Source of the DNA: Flagellimonas yonaguniensis | GTDB taxonomy: Bacteria; Bacteroidota; Bacteroidia; Flavobacteriales; Flavobacteriaceae | Assembly (NCBI RefSeq): GCF_029193885.1 | Contig: NZ_JARFVB010000012.1 | Location: forward strand, 50,887 to 114,886 | DNA length: 64,000 bases | Direction: 5' to 3' | Part shown: in pieces, positions 46,535 through 55,642 of the stretch | Layout of the letters: each line of letters begins with the position of its first letter | Numbering within the stretch: position 1 is the first letter of the stretch | Made by a program: the position numbers and the translations under genes | Notes under the pieces: model-generated | Seen by the model: only the letters and a program-made list of their open reading frames with translations | Told to the model about the DNA's origin: nothing | The model's database searches: none

Positions 46535-47194
46535 ATGATTAAGGGTTTTATTTTTGATTTGGATGGCGTAATCACGGATACCGCGGAACTTCACTATACG
46601 GCATGGAAAAAACTGTCGGACGATATGGACTGGCACTTTGACCGTGACCTTAATGAGAAACTTAGGGGGATTTCCAGAATGGATTCCATAAAAGTGATCA
46701 TGGACCACAATGATGTGTCTTTGGATGATGAGGCCGTAGTTGAACTGGCCACCAAAAAGAACGACATCTACGTTGAGAGCTTGGACGACATGACCCCTGA
46801 AGATTATTTGCCCGGTGCCAGAGAACTTTTGACCCATTTGAGGTCGGAAGGGTTTCGTGTGGCCTTGGGAAGTGCCAGTAAAAATGCAAACAAGGTATTG
46901 AAACAACTCAATGCCACCCATTTTTTTGATGTCATCGGAGATGGCAACAGTGTTTCCAAGAGCAAACCTGCTCCTGACATTTTTCTGTATGCCTCGGAAA
47001 AACTGGGGTTATCTCCTGAAAATTGTATTGTTTTTGAAGATGCCGAAAAAGGAATTGATGCCGCCAAAGCTGGAAAGTTCCACAGTGTGGGCATTGGCCC
47101 GGAAGAAAGGGTAGGTCATGCGGACATTAGGTTCGACACCATGAAAGAAGCCACCTTATTTGAGGTGAAATCACATTTCAAGGATTTGTTCTAA
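46535..47194 (+). CDS. pgmB: beta-phosphoglucomutase
   Basis: Protein of 219 residues of the HAD superfamily that interconverts beta-glucose 1-phosphate and glucose 6-phosphate. It has nucleophile Asp8 and acid/base Asp10 in FIFDLDGVITDT, the cap motif KLRGISRMDSI typical of beta-PGM, GSASKNA (Ser), KPAPDIFL (Lys) and the acidic VFEDAEKGIDAA. The frame is open 61 codons upstream, but the HAD domain begins at 46535. It normally partners maltose phosphorylase; here it stands alone, without that gene nearby, though a GH31 enzyme is in the window. It is followed by a strong terminator. Confidence 0.88.
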   Translation: MIKGFIFDLDGVITDTAELHYTAWKKLSDDMDWHFDRDLNEKLRGISRMDSIKVIMDHNDVSLDDEAVVELATKKNDIYVESLDDMTPEDYLPGARELLTHLRSEGFRVALGSASKNANKVLKQLNATHFFDVIGDGNSVSKSKPAPDIFLYASEKLGLSPENCIVFEDAEKGIDAAKAGKFHSVGIGPEERVGHADIRFDTMKEATLFEVKSHFKDLF

Positions 47195-47209
47195 ACTTTG
47201 TTTGGACAT

Positions 47210-47244
47210 AAAAAAAAGCCCCGGGAACCACTCCGGGGCTTTTC
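47210..47244 (+). terminator. rho-independent terminator after pgmB
   Basis: An 11-bp stem (AAAAGCCCCGG / CCGGGGCTTTT) with an 8-base loop, A tract before and T tract in the stem end. It lies between convergent pgmB and bshC and can serve both strands. The rest of the gap to 47403 holds no gene, only an AT-rich stretch with a run of 12 T near 47359. Confidence 0.88.
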
Positions 47245-47403
47245 AATAAAATCAAAACCAACCTAAACATATGAGTTAACCAACTCAAAATTTAAATTTT
47301 CATAGCTATTTACACCTATGGAACAACCGAAGATGTAAATACCCTACCTTGATTTTGATTTTTTTTTTTGAAAAACTTTAAATCGCGCGTTGAAATGGCG
47401 GCC

Positions 47404-49008
47404 TTATTGATGTTTTAAAACAATGAAGTCCTTGGAGAATGGATCTAAGGCATCCAACAACAAGGGAATTAGGTCCTCGCCCATCTCTAGATAGATTTCC
47501 GAAAAGTTCAATTGCCTTTCTTGAAGCGATTTATTGGGGAACAACTCATTTTGAAGATCCGTTAAACGTACCACATGGTCCTTTAACTTACGTTTTTGAG
47601 CCCGTAACAAACGTTTTTCCAGATGGTCCAGCCCTTTTTTCTGCTTTACCTCTTGCGCCTTTACCGCACCCAAAAAACTTTTATCCGTTTTTTCGACCAG
47701 TTCGTACATATACTCAAATTGCTCTTCCAACAATTTTTTCTGCGGCGAAAAATCAATGTCAATATTGGAAATGTCCCGTATTTTTTTGTTGATGAGCGAA
47801 TGTTGCTTCATGAACAAATGGGAAACGTGCAATCCCATCTTCGCTACTTTTTCCGACTGTTTTTCGGTAATCAGCAAAGCTGAATTACGCAGCATCAACA
47901 TAGGGAAAGTAACCCCAACCTCATCAAAATAGGATTTGAGCTCCAACCAATACGCCAGTTCCCCTCCCCCACCTATGTAGCACAAGTTGGGCAAAACCAC
48001 TTCCTGGTACAACGGACGGGCCACCACATTGGGTGAAAAACGTTCTGGATATGTTTCAAGTTCTTGCAGGAGTTCTTCCTTGGAAAAATCGATATGGGTA
48101 TTGATCACATGGTATTTTCCCTTTTTCAGGATGATTCGCTCCCGCAAATCATCTTTTAAATAGAAATAATTGATTTCCCTAGGGTTGACTTGAATCGTAT
48201 AATCTGGTGAAACCTCGCCCAAAGCTTCAATGGTCTCTGATATTTTCTCATACGGGGTGTAATCAAAAATATCCCTTTTGGCATAGGGAACCAATAATTT
48301 CTTGAGTTCCTTATTATCGCCATCCACTATGACCAATCCTGCTTCTCCAAATAATGCATTGGCAAGATAGCGGGTCGCATCCGTTAAATTGTCATGCTCC
48401 AGATATGCTTTTTTGAAAAGATCTTTCAATTTATCCGTGAGTCCCAAATTACCCAGTTCGGAAGCAAATATTCCATAAACCTCATCCAATCCATCGGTGG
48501 GCAATCTTCCCACTGCCCCCGATGCTTTTTTGTTCCAAAGCACTTTTTTTCCATGTAGATTGAAATAATTGATCTCATCAAAATCATGATCCTCTGTTGC
48601 CATCCAATATACTGGCACCACATGATTGTCAGGATGTTCCTTGTTCAGTTTTTTGGCCAAGTTAATGGCGGAAATGATTTTATAGAGGAAGTATAGCGGC
48701 CCCGTGAACAAGTTCAACTGATGCCCAGTTACCACTGTAAAGGATGTCTCATTTTCAAGGGCGTCGATATTTTTTTGGGTAGCCTTGGAAACCTCGACTC
48801 CCTTGTATTGGTCCTTTAACGAATTTACCAGTACCTCTCTGTGCTCCTTTGGATAATTGGTTGCCTTCTCTTTGATCTGATCACCAAAGTTCCCGGGCAC
48901 GGGGTATCTATTAAAAAAGGGGGACAGCTCTTTCTTTTGTTCTAAATAATCACAAATTAATTGGGAAAAATAACCAGTCTCCTTAAAGGGTATACATTCT
49001 ACTTCCAT
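47404..49008 (-). CDS. bshC: bacillithiol synthase, cysteine-adding enzyme
   Basis: Protein of 534 residues in the usual BshC range. It starts VECIPFKETGYFSQLICDYLEQ as in the family and shows the Rossmann-fold core TVVTGHQLNLFTGPLYFLYKI cut by normal variation (about 95-115), VPVYWMATEDHDFDEINYF (about 131-149) and IGGGGELAYWLELKSYF. The C-terminal coiled coil runs about 410-510. It adds cysteine to glucosaminyl-malate in the final step of bacillithiol synthesis. bshA and bshB are not in the window. Its promoter TATCTTTG lies 20 bases upstream of the ATG. Confidence 0.93.
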   Translation of the reverse strand: MEVECIPFKETGYFSQLICDYLEQKKELSPFFNRYPVPGNFGDQIKEKATNYPKEHREVLVNSLKDQYKGVEVSKATQKNIDALENETSFTVVTGHQLNLFTGPLYFLYKIISAINLAKKLNKEHPDNHVVPVYWMATEDHDFDEINYFNLHGKKVLWNKKASGAVGRLPTDGLDEVYGIFASELGNLGLTDKLKDLFKKAYLEHDNLTDATRYLANALFGEAGLVIVDGDNKELKKLLVPYAKRDIFDYTPYEKISETIEALGEVSPDYTIQVNPREINYFYLKDDLRERIILKKGKYHVINTHIDFSKEELLQELETYPERFSPNVVARPLYQEVVLPNLCYIGGGGELAYWLELKSYFDEVGVTFPMLMLRNSALLITEKQSEKVAKMGLHVSHLFMKQHSLINKKIRDISNIDIDFSPQKKLLEEQFEYMYELVEKTDKSFLGAVKAQEVKQKKGLDHLEKRLLRAQKRKLKDHVVRLTDLQNELFPNKSLQERQLNFSEIYLEMGEDLIPLLLDALDPFSKDFIVLKHQ

Positions 49009-49028
49009 TCAAACTGTAATGAGGTGTT

Positions 49029-49036
49029 CAAAGATA
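49029..49036 (-). promoter_or_regulatory. -7 element of bshC
   Basis: CAAAGATA on the plus strand, TATCTTTG on the coding strand, ending 20 bases before the ATG. Confidence 0.55.
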
Positions 49037-49138
49037 AGTCTCTTCTTTTTTTCTCTTCCTAAAAATACGTTAATTGAATTTTTTGCAATTTTAGTGAGCC
49101 GCTCCCAATAAAATTAGGTTTCTGCTTTAATTTATTAG

Positions 49139-49146
49139 TAGATTTG
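49139..49146 (+). promoter_or_regulatory. -7 element of the M14 peptidase gene
   Basis: TAGATTTG, a full TAnnTTTG match, 21 bases before the chosen ATG at 49168. No good TTG upstream. Confidence 0.5.
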
Positions 49147-49167
49147 GTAGGATCAATTAACCCTGGC

Positions 49168-51615
49168 ATGACCAAATTTTTATTTTCCCTCGTTCTTTTA
49201 GCATCAATTTCCGTATCCGCACAACAATTAAAGTCCCCTTCGGAGTTTTTGGGTTACGAACTCGGAACACAGTTTACCCGCCATCATGAAGTGGTGGATT
49301 ACTACGAATATTTGGCAGAATCCGCCCCGGACAGGGTACAACTGACCGTTTATGGAAAAACCAACGAACGACGACCATTGATTTTGGCCTACGTATCCTC
49401 CTCTGAAAATTTGGCCAATCTGGAAACCATCCGTAAAGAGCATTTAAAAGATACAAAGGGAACCGGAGATTCCTCTAAAGCGATTGTTTGGTTGAGCTAC
49501 AATGTGCATGGGAACGAAAGCGTGAGCACCGAAGCATCCATGAAAACCATTTATGAGTTGTTGACCAAAAAAAGTTCCTATTTGGAAAACACCGTAGTGA
49601 TCACGGACCCCTGCATCAATCCTGATGGGCGTGACAGATACACTAACTGGTACAACCAATACAAGAACACACCATTCCAAGTAGACCCGAATAGCAAGGA
49701 GCACCATGAAGGTTGGTGGAGTGGACGAAGCAACCACTATATGTTCGATTTGAACCGTGATTGGGCTTGGCTTACACAGATTGAAAGCCAACAACGCCTA
49801 AAAATATACAACCAATGGCTGCCCCACGTTCATGTGGATTTCCACGAACAAGGTGTGAACAACCCCTACTATTTTGCTCCAGCAGCAGAACCGTATCACG
49901 AGGTGATTACCGATTTCCAACGAGATTTTCAAGTGACCCTAGGGAGGAACCATGCCAAATATTTTGATGCCAATGGTTGGTTCTATTTCACCAAAGAAGT
50001 ATTTGATTTGCTCTACCCAAGTTATGGGGACACCTATCCTATTTACAACGGTTCCATAGGAATGACCTACGAACAGGGAGGTAGTGGAAGAGCCGGACTT
50101 GGAGTGATCACTGCCATTGGGGACACCTTGACCTTAAAGGACAGAATCGCCCATCACTTTACAACGGGGCTTTCCACTGTGGAAGTATCCTCTAAAAATG
50201 CAGGGAAATTGAACGAGGAATTCAGAAAGTTCCATCAAAACAAGGATTTTAAATATAAAAGCTATGTGCTAAAAGGTAACAAGGACAAATTGAATGCCCT
50301 TAAATCACTTTTGGACAAGCACAATATTGAATACGGGGATTTATCAAGCGGCTCCTACAAGGGACACAGCTATGAAACAGGTAATAGTGGCAGCCTGTCC
50401 ATCAACAAAAATGGCATGGTGGTCTCTATAGATCAACCCAAAGGAACCTTGGTAAAAGTATTGTTTGAGCCCAGCACAAAACTTACGGATTCGCTGACCT
50501 ACGATATCACTGCATGGTCCTTGCCCTATGCCTACGGGTTGGAGGCTGTGGCTTCCACTTCTTCGATTTCCGCTCAAAATGTGCAGGAAACATCGACTCT
50601 CCCCTCCATTAGCAGAGGAAGCTATGCTTACTTGACCGACTGGAACAGCATGGACGATGCACGCTTTTTGGCAGCACTCCTAAACAAAGGGATTCGTGTA
50701 CGCAAAGCCGATCATCCCTTCAGTATAGAGGGCAAATCCTTTGATCGTGGCACATTGATCATTACCAAGGGGGACAACGAAAACAAAGAGGACTTTATCC
50801 AAACCTTACAAACCATTGTCACAACGTTTAATAAGGAAATTACCCCCACAAGTACAGGCTTTGTGGATTCCGGGAAGGATTTTGGCTCTTCATCCATTCA
50901 AATGATCACAAAACCCAAGGTCGCTGTTTTATCGGGCGGACCGACCTCTACCCTTCGATTTGGCGAAATTTGGCATTTCTTCGAACAACAATTGCACTAT
51001 CCGCTTACAGTACTGGATGATGATTATACAACCAGAGTCGACCTCGACGAGTACAATATTCTGGTATTGCCCGATGGAAGATATGGCAACCATTTTAAAG
51101 AAGGCCAACTATCCAAACTGAAAAATTGGGTGCAACAAGGCGGAAAAATAATCGCCATGGGAGGGGCAATAGATGCTCTTGATGGTGAAAAAGGGTTCCG
51201 TATTGTAAAAAAGAAGCAGGCAAAGGATTCCAGCGAAAATACACCACAACCCTATAAAAATTGGGAAAGGGAACGTATAAAAGGTGCAATCACAGGGGCC
51301 ATATTCAAAACCAAGGTGGATAACTCCAATCCATTGGCCTATGGCTATGGTTCAGATTATTTTTCTTTAAAACTGGGTAGTAGTGCCTATGATTATCTCG
51401 AAAACGGAAACGCCGTATATCTGGAACAAAACACCAAGCCTTTTTCTGGTTTTGCGGGTACCGAAGCACAAAAAAGGATTTCCGAATCCTTAGTGTTCGG
51501 TGTAGAAAACCATGGTCGTGGCCAAGTGATCTATATGGTGGACAATCCTTTGTTTCGAGGGTTTTGGGAAAACGGAAAATTGTTCTTTGCCAATGCCCTT
51601 TTCATGGTGGACTAA
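49168..51615 (+). CDS. M14 family zinc carboxypeptidase-like protein, exported
   Basis: Protein of 815 residues. A signal peptide (1-19, ending VSAQ) is followed by an M14 catalytic domain (about 40-345). Zinc ligands are His114 and Glu117 in VHGNESV and His226 (or His222) in HVDFHEQG; the catalytic Glu is probable in MTYEQGGSG. INPDGRDRY holds the Asn-Pro-Asp-Gly-Arg substrate contact. The C-terminal half has no sure family but includes a GATase-like segment (LDEYNILVLPDGRYG, then IIAMGGAIDAL). It probably degrades peptides outside the cytoplasm. I use the ATG at 49168 rather than one eight codons upstream because the signal peptide starts there. Confidence 0.88.
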   Translation: MTKFLFSLVLLASISVSAQQLKSPSEFLGYELGTQFTRHHEVVDYYEYLAESAPDRVQLTVYGKTNERRPLILAYVSSSENLANLETIRKEHLKDTKGTGDSSKAIVWLSYNVHGNESVSTEASMKTIYELLTKKSSYLENTVVITDPCINPDGRDRYTNWYNQYKNTPFQVDPNSKEHHEGWWSGRSNHYMFDLNRDWAWLTQIESQQRLKIYNQWLPHVHVDFHEQGVNNPYYFAPAAEPYHEVITDFQRDFQVTLGRNHAKYFDANGWFYFTKEVFDLLYPSYGDTYPIYNGSIGMTYEQGGSGRAGLGVITAIGDTLTLKDRIAHHFTTGLSTVEVSSKNAGKLNEEFRKFHQNKDFKYKSYVLKGNKDKLNALKSLLDKHNIEYGDLSSGSYKGHSYETGNSGSLSINKNGMVVSIDQPKGTLVKVLFEPSTKLTDSLTYDITAWSLPYAYGLEAVASTSSISAQNVQETSTLPSISRGSYAYLTDWNSMDDARFLAALLNKGIRVRKADHPFSIEGKSFDRGTLIITKGDNENKEDFIQTLQTIVTTFNKEITPTSTGFVDSGKDFGSSSIQMITKPKVAVLSGGPTSTLRFGEIWHFFEQQLHYPLTVLDDDYTTRVDLDEYNILVLPDGRYGNHFKEGQLSKLKNWVQQGGKIIAMGGAIDALDGEKGFRIVKKKQAKDSSENTPQPYKNWERERIKGAITGAIFKTKVDNSNPLAYGYGSDYFSLKLGSSAYDYLENGNAVYLEQNTKPFSGFAGTEAQKRISESLVFGVENHGRGQVIYMVDNPLFRGFWENGKLFFANALFMVD

Positions 51616-51727
51616 GGTTTTTCAGCTTATTTAAAGGGATTTGTTCACTTTTTTAACGAAAACTATATTGATACGTATACCCATTTTTTTGTACATTTAG
51701 TAAAAGTAACAAGGAAAAATTGCGGAT

Positions 51728-53044
51728 ATGCCACAGATAACCCCATTATTGTTTTTAAAGCCAAAATCAAAAATGTTGCATTTTTTGGCAATATCCATTT
51801 TTGCAATGCTGCTCCCTCTGGAAACCATGGCATTTCAGCAGAATAACGCAATTGATTACAATGAATACAGCGGAGAGGTAAAAGAAGAGTCCAGCAATAA
51901 ATCCTTGGTTTTCGCCACCCTTACCGTAGAGGGCACCAACATCAGCACCATTACCAACACCGAGGGTAACTTTCTATTGAAAGTACCCAAGCAGTTTATC
52001 GATAAAAACATTGTTGTTTCTTTTTTGGGCTACAAAACCAAAATGGTACCTATTTCCAGTCTAAAACCCGAAAAAAATGAGATTTCATTGGAAGTCTCCG
52101 TGACCCAGCTCTCTGAAATCAATATCAATGCACCCAAAGATGCATTGGCACTGGTACGCGAAACCCTGAAGAACAGGGATGAAAACTATTTTAAGGACCC
52201 TGCGCTCATGACAGCCTTTTACAGGGAGACCATAAAAAGAAGAAGAAGAAACGTTTCTTTGGCCGAAGCTGTGGTCAATATATACAAAACCCCTTATGAT
52301 ATTGGTCGTGATGACGCAGTTGAACTTTATAAAGCAAGAAAAAGCACAGATTACAGCAAATTGGACACTGTTGCCTTAAAGCTACAAGGCGGTCCATACA
52401 ACACGCTATATGTGGACTTGATGAAATACCCCGAATACATATTCTCAGAAGAATCCCTGCTCAACTATAAATTTACTTTTGATCGTTCCACAACCACCAA
52501 TGACCGATTGATCTATGTCATAAGGTTCAATCAACTTGAAAATGTATTGGAACCTCTGTACCAAGGTGAATTGTATATCGATGTGGAAAACAAAGTCCTG
52601 ACCGGGGCCATTTTCTCCCTGAACATTACCGACCAGGAACAAGCCGCCCAACTTTTTGTACGAAGAAAACCCGCCAGAGTCGATGTATGGCCCACAGAAG
52701 TGTCCTACCGTGTCGACTATAGGGAAAAAGACGGAAAATGGTACTACGGCTACAGCAGCGTGTTCATGGAGTTCAAAGTGGACTGGGAAGACAAGTGGTT
52801 CAATTCACAATACAGCATGACTGCTGAAATGGCCATCACGGATTGGGAAAGTGTCAGTAGAACCGAAAGGCCCAAATATCGACAAAGAATCAAAAAGTCG
52901 ATTATCCTAAGTGACGAAGCTTCTGGATTCTCCGATCCTGACTTTTGGGGTGAATATAATATCATAGAACCCGAAAAGTCCATTGAATCAGCCATTAGGA
53001 AAATCCAAAGACAACTGCGAAGAGCTGAAAGAAACAGTGATTAG
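51728..53044 (+). CDS. exported protein with carboxypeptidase-regulatory-like domain
   Basis: Protein of 438 residues. A signal peptide (hydrophobic from about 17, ending METMAFQ-like MAFQQ at about 34-38) is followed by a CarboxypepD_reg-like beta-sandwich (about 46-130; LVFATLTVEGTNISTITNTEGNFLL). The remainder (about 135-438) is a long region with aromatic, charged strands I do not recognise, ending in a basic helix. The beta domain is typical of outer-membrane-linked proteins in Bacteroidota. The true start could also be the ATG at 51773. The role is unknown. It lies 60 bases before the LD-carboxypeptidase gene on the same strand. Confidence 0.75.
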   Translation: MPQITPLLFLKPKSKMLHFLAISIFAMLLPLETMAFQQNNAIDYNEYSGEVKEESSNKSLVFATLTVEGTNISTITNTEGNFLLKVPKQFIDKNIVVSFLGYKTKMVPISSLKPEKNEISLEVSVTQLSEININAPKDALALVRETLKNRDENYFKDPALMTAFYRETIKRRRRNVSLAEAVVNIYKTPYDIGRDDAVELYKARKSTDYSKLDTVALKLQGGPYNTLYVDLMKYPEYIFSEESLLNYKFTFDRSTTTNDRLIYVIRFNQLENVLEPLYQGELYIDVENKVLTGAIFSLNITDQEQAAQLFVRRKPARVDVWPTEVSYRVDYREKDGKWYYGYSSVFMEFKVDWEDKWFNSQYSMTAEMAITDWESVSRTERPKYRQRIKKSIILSDEASGFSDPDFWGEYNIIEPEKSIESAIRKIQRQLRRAERNSD

Positions 53045-53104
53045 TTCGTGCTTTTCTTCTAAATTTTGTGCATTTTTACCCTTGCGTTGCATAATCCAAT
53101 CCAA

Positions 53105-54157
53105 ATGTCCAAAAGAAGAAGTTTTTTAAAATCGGCAACGGCTCTTGGCGCCGTAACCCTTTTACACCAAACAAGTTGGGGAAACGAACCCATTTCCTCT
53201 CCAAAACCCAAAATAAAACCCAACAAATTGAAACCGGGCGATACCATTGGCTTGGTTGCTCCCGGATTTGCCATAAAACCAGAAAAGCTCTATTTGGCAA
53301 TGGAAGCATTGGAAAAAATGGGTTTCAAGACCTATCATACCGATCGCATCAAAGGCAACTATGGCTATTTCAGCAACACGGATGAAGAACGTGCAAAGGA
53401 TGTGAACGAAATGTTCGCCAATCCCGATATCGATGCCATACTTTGTGCCCGGGGTGGTTACGGGTGTACCCGTATTCTTGACCTATTGGATTATGAGGTC
53501 ATTGAAAACAATCCCAAGGCCTTGATTGGCTTTAGTGATATTACCGCATTGATCAACAGCATATACAAAAAAACAGGCCTTGTCTGTTTTCACGGTCCGG
53601 TGGGCAGCACTATCGATGATGAATATAGCCAGGCATACTTTAAAAAAGTATTGATGGAACCCCAAGAGGTCCTTCCCATCAAAAATGCCATACTAAAAGA
53701 CCCAAAACAATACAGAAACAGCGAATACTACCGATATACCATTACCCCGGGAGTTGGACAAGGCGAACTTGTAGGGGGCAGTTTAACCCTGGTGACCGCT
53801 ATGATCGGAACACCTTACGAAATTGACTTTACTGATAAACTTGTTTTTTTGGAAGATGTCGAAGAAGCTCCTTATCGCATAGACCGTATGCTTACCCAAC
53901 TCTCCGAGGTCGATAGTTTTTTGAAGGCCAAAGGAATAATTTTTGGTGTCTGCAAAGGTTGCGACCGCAAACGGACCACCGACAACTTTACGCTAAGGGA
54001 AGTGATCATGGACAGGATAGCTCCCTTGAACATCCCTGCCGTTTATGGGATGAGTTTTGGGCACATTCCCCAAAACTCAACCCTTCCCATTGGTATCGAA
54101 GCAAGCTTCAATGCCTATAAAAAGCAGCTTCGCTTGTTGGAAGCTGCAGTTTGCTAG
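53105..54157 (+). CDS. LD-carboxypeptidase (family S66), Tat-exported
   Basis: Protein of 350 residues. The N terminus SKRRSFLKSATALG is a textbook twin-arginine signal. The S66 domain follows: CARGGYGCTRILDLLD (about 114-129), nucleophile Ser144 in IGFSDITALI, FLEDVEEAPYRID with catalytic Glu250, and GMSFGHIPQ with catalytic His320. It removes the terminal D-Ala from tetrapeptides of peptidoglycan, or acts on a related LD bond, here outside the cytoplasm because of the Tat signal; most characterised LdcA proteins are cytoplasmic. The ATG at 53105 starts the signal; a frame 13 codons longer is less likely. Confidence 0.92.
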   Translation: MSKRRSFLKSATALGAVTLLHQTSWGNEPISSPKPKIKPNKLKPGDTIGLVAPGFAIKPEKLYLAMEALEKMGFKTYHTDRIKGNYGYFSNTDEERAKDVNEMFANPDIDAILCARGGYGCTRILDLLDYEVIENNPKALIGFSDITALINSIYKKTGLVCFHGPVGSTIDDEYSQAYFKKVLMEPQEVLPIKNAILKDPKQYRNSEYYRYTITPGVGQGELVGGSLTLVTAMIGTPYEIDFTDKLVFLEDVEEAPYRIDRMLTQLSEVDSFLKAKGIIFGVCKGCDRKRTTDNFTLREVIMDRIAPLNIPAVYGMSFGHIPQNSTLPIGIEASFNAYKKQLRLLEAAVC

Positions 54158-54160
54158 TAT

Positions 54161-55408
54161 TTATCCTTTCTTGAATTCATTAAGCGTTTTGATGATGATG
54201 GAAACACAATCCATCAACTGCTCGTGATTCATGACCAAGGGCGGTGCAAAACGGATAATGTTACCATGGGTTGGTTTGGCCAATAGTCCATTTTCCTTCA
54301 GGGCCACACAAATATCCCATGCCGTGGAGCTATCTTCGGTATCGTTGATCACAATGGCATTCAGTAATCCTTTTCCCCTAACCTTTACTACCAAATCAGA
54401 AGTAGGAATAAACTTGTTCAACTCTTCACGGAACAATTCGCCTAACTCCTGGGCGTTCTGTGCCAAATGCTCTTCTTTGATGACCTCCAATGCTGCCGTA
54501 CTTACCGCAGCAGCTACTGGATTTCCTCCAAAAGTACTCCCGTGGCTACCAGGCGTGATCACTTCCATGATATCGTCGTTGGCCAAAACGCCAGAAACCG
54601 GATATACACCTCCAGATAAGGCCTTGCCCAAAATCAGAATGTCGGGTTTTACATCTTCATGATCTACAGCCAACATTTTACCTGTCCTTGCAATCCCTGT
54701 TTGTACTTCATCTGCAATAAAAAGCACATTGTATTTTTCACAAAGGGCTTTTGCCCCTTTCAAATACCCTCCGGACGGCACATAAACCCCAGCTTCGCCC
54801 TGGATAGGCTCCACTAAGAAACCCGCAACGTGAGGATTGCTTTTAAGTGCATTCTCCAACGCTGTCAGATTATCATACTCTATTGTTACAAATCCTTCGG
54901 TGTAAGGGCCATAATTCTCCCGTGCAACTTCATCATTGGAGAAGGAAATAATGGTGGTAGTTCTCCCATGAAAGTTGTTTTCACATACAATCACTTTGGC
55001 CTGATTTTCCGGGATCCCCTTCTTCTGGTAAGCCCATCTTCTACACACCTTCAAAGCGGTTTCTACAGCCTCTGCACCTGTGTTCATGGGCAATAGCTTA
55101 TCAAAACCAAAAGTTTCCGTTGCATATTTCTCATACTTCCCCAACATGTCGTTGTAAAATGCCCGTGAAGTCAAGGTCAATGTTTTTGCTTGCTCCACCA
55201 TGGCCCCAACGATTTTAGGGTGGCAATGCCCTTGGTTTACGGCAGAATATGCAGAGAGAAAGTCATAATATTTTTTTCCTTCCACATCCCACACATAAAC
55301 ACCTTCGCCCTTGCTCAAAACCACGGGTAGTGGATGGTAGTTGTGTGCTCCGTACTTGTTTTCCAAATCTATCGCTTGCTGCGATGTTAAATGCTCTAAA
55401 ACAGCCAT
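54161..55408 (-). CDS. rocD: ornithine aminotransferase
   Basis: Protein of 415 residues, a fold-type I PLP enzyme that converts ornithine and 2-oxoglutarate to glutamate semialdehyde and glutamate. It has [13 protein letters not shown] (108-120) for PLP phosphate binding, [14 protein letters not shown] (231-244) with the PLP-contacting Asp, and the PLP lysine Lys262 in [11 protein letters not shown]. The N-terminal pattern [27 protein letters not shown] is typical of RocD and distinguishes it from ArgD. It ends 3 bases from the convergent LD-carboxypeptidase gene. The divergent gap to rlmD contains an odd-length palindrome at 55550-55564. Confidence 0.93.
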   Translation of the reverse strand: MAVLEHLTSQQAIDLENKYGAHNYHPLPVVLSKGEGVYVWDVEGKKYYDFLSAYSAVNQGHCHPKIVGAMVEQAKTLTLTSRAFYNDMLGKYEKYATETFGFDKLLPMNTGAEAVETALKVCRRWAYQKKGIPENQAKVIVCENNFHGRTTTIISFSNDEVARENYGPYTEGFVTIEYDNLTALENALKSNPHVAGFLVEPIQGEAGVYVPSGGYLKGAKALCEKYNVLFIADEVQTGIARTGKMLAVDHEDVKPDILILGKALSGGVYPVSGVLANDDIMEVITPGSHGSTFGGNPVAAAVSTAALEVIKEEHLAQNAQELGELFREELNKFIPTSDLVVKVRGKGLLNAIVINDTEDSSTAWDICVALKENGLLAKPTHGNIIRFAPPLVMNHEQLMDCVSIIIKTLNEFKKG

Positions 55409-55549
55409 TTCATTAAATGATTAAAATTGATAAAATAACCATTCCTACTGTACCTTTATTCTTTCGAAGTCTCGAAAAAGCAGCGTGGGAGAGAAATCAT
55501 CCCTTGGAGTGCCTGCAAATTACAAATTAATTGATGAAAATGTAATTTT

Positions 55550-55564
55550 CTGAAAACGTTTCAG
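55550..55564. promoter_or_regulatory. 15-base palindrome in the rocD/rlmD divergent gap
   Basis: CTGAAA-ACG-TTTCAG, a perfect 6-bp inverted repeat around three bases, 142 bases upstream of the rocD start and 79 upstream of rlmD. It resembles operators of LacI-type regulators in outline but has odd spacing. Confidence 0.35.
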
Positions 55565-55630
55565 CCACCTATAACCAAAAGTTTACATGCAATTTAAGAA
55601 GCTGTGTTCTGCGAAATACCAAAAAGAACT

Positions 55631-55638
55631 TACTTTTG
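55631..55638 (+). promoter_or_regulatory. -7 element of rlmD, start-proximal
   Basis: TACTTTTG, a full TAnnTTTG match, ends 4 bases before the ATG at 55643, so the mRNA is probably leaderless. A TTC 21 bases upstream could act as the -33 element. Confidence 0.55.
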
Positions 55639-55642
55639 CGAC

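Noticed and set aside
47359..47372. Run of T near 47360 as a terminator
   Set aside because: No stem precedes it on the plus strand; the real terminator is at 47210-47244.
55550..55564. CcpA/cre-type site
   Set aside because: The palindrome is one base short of the cre consensus, and CcpA is not a Bacteroidota regulator.
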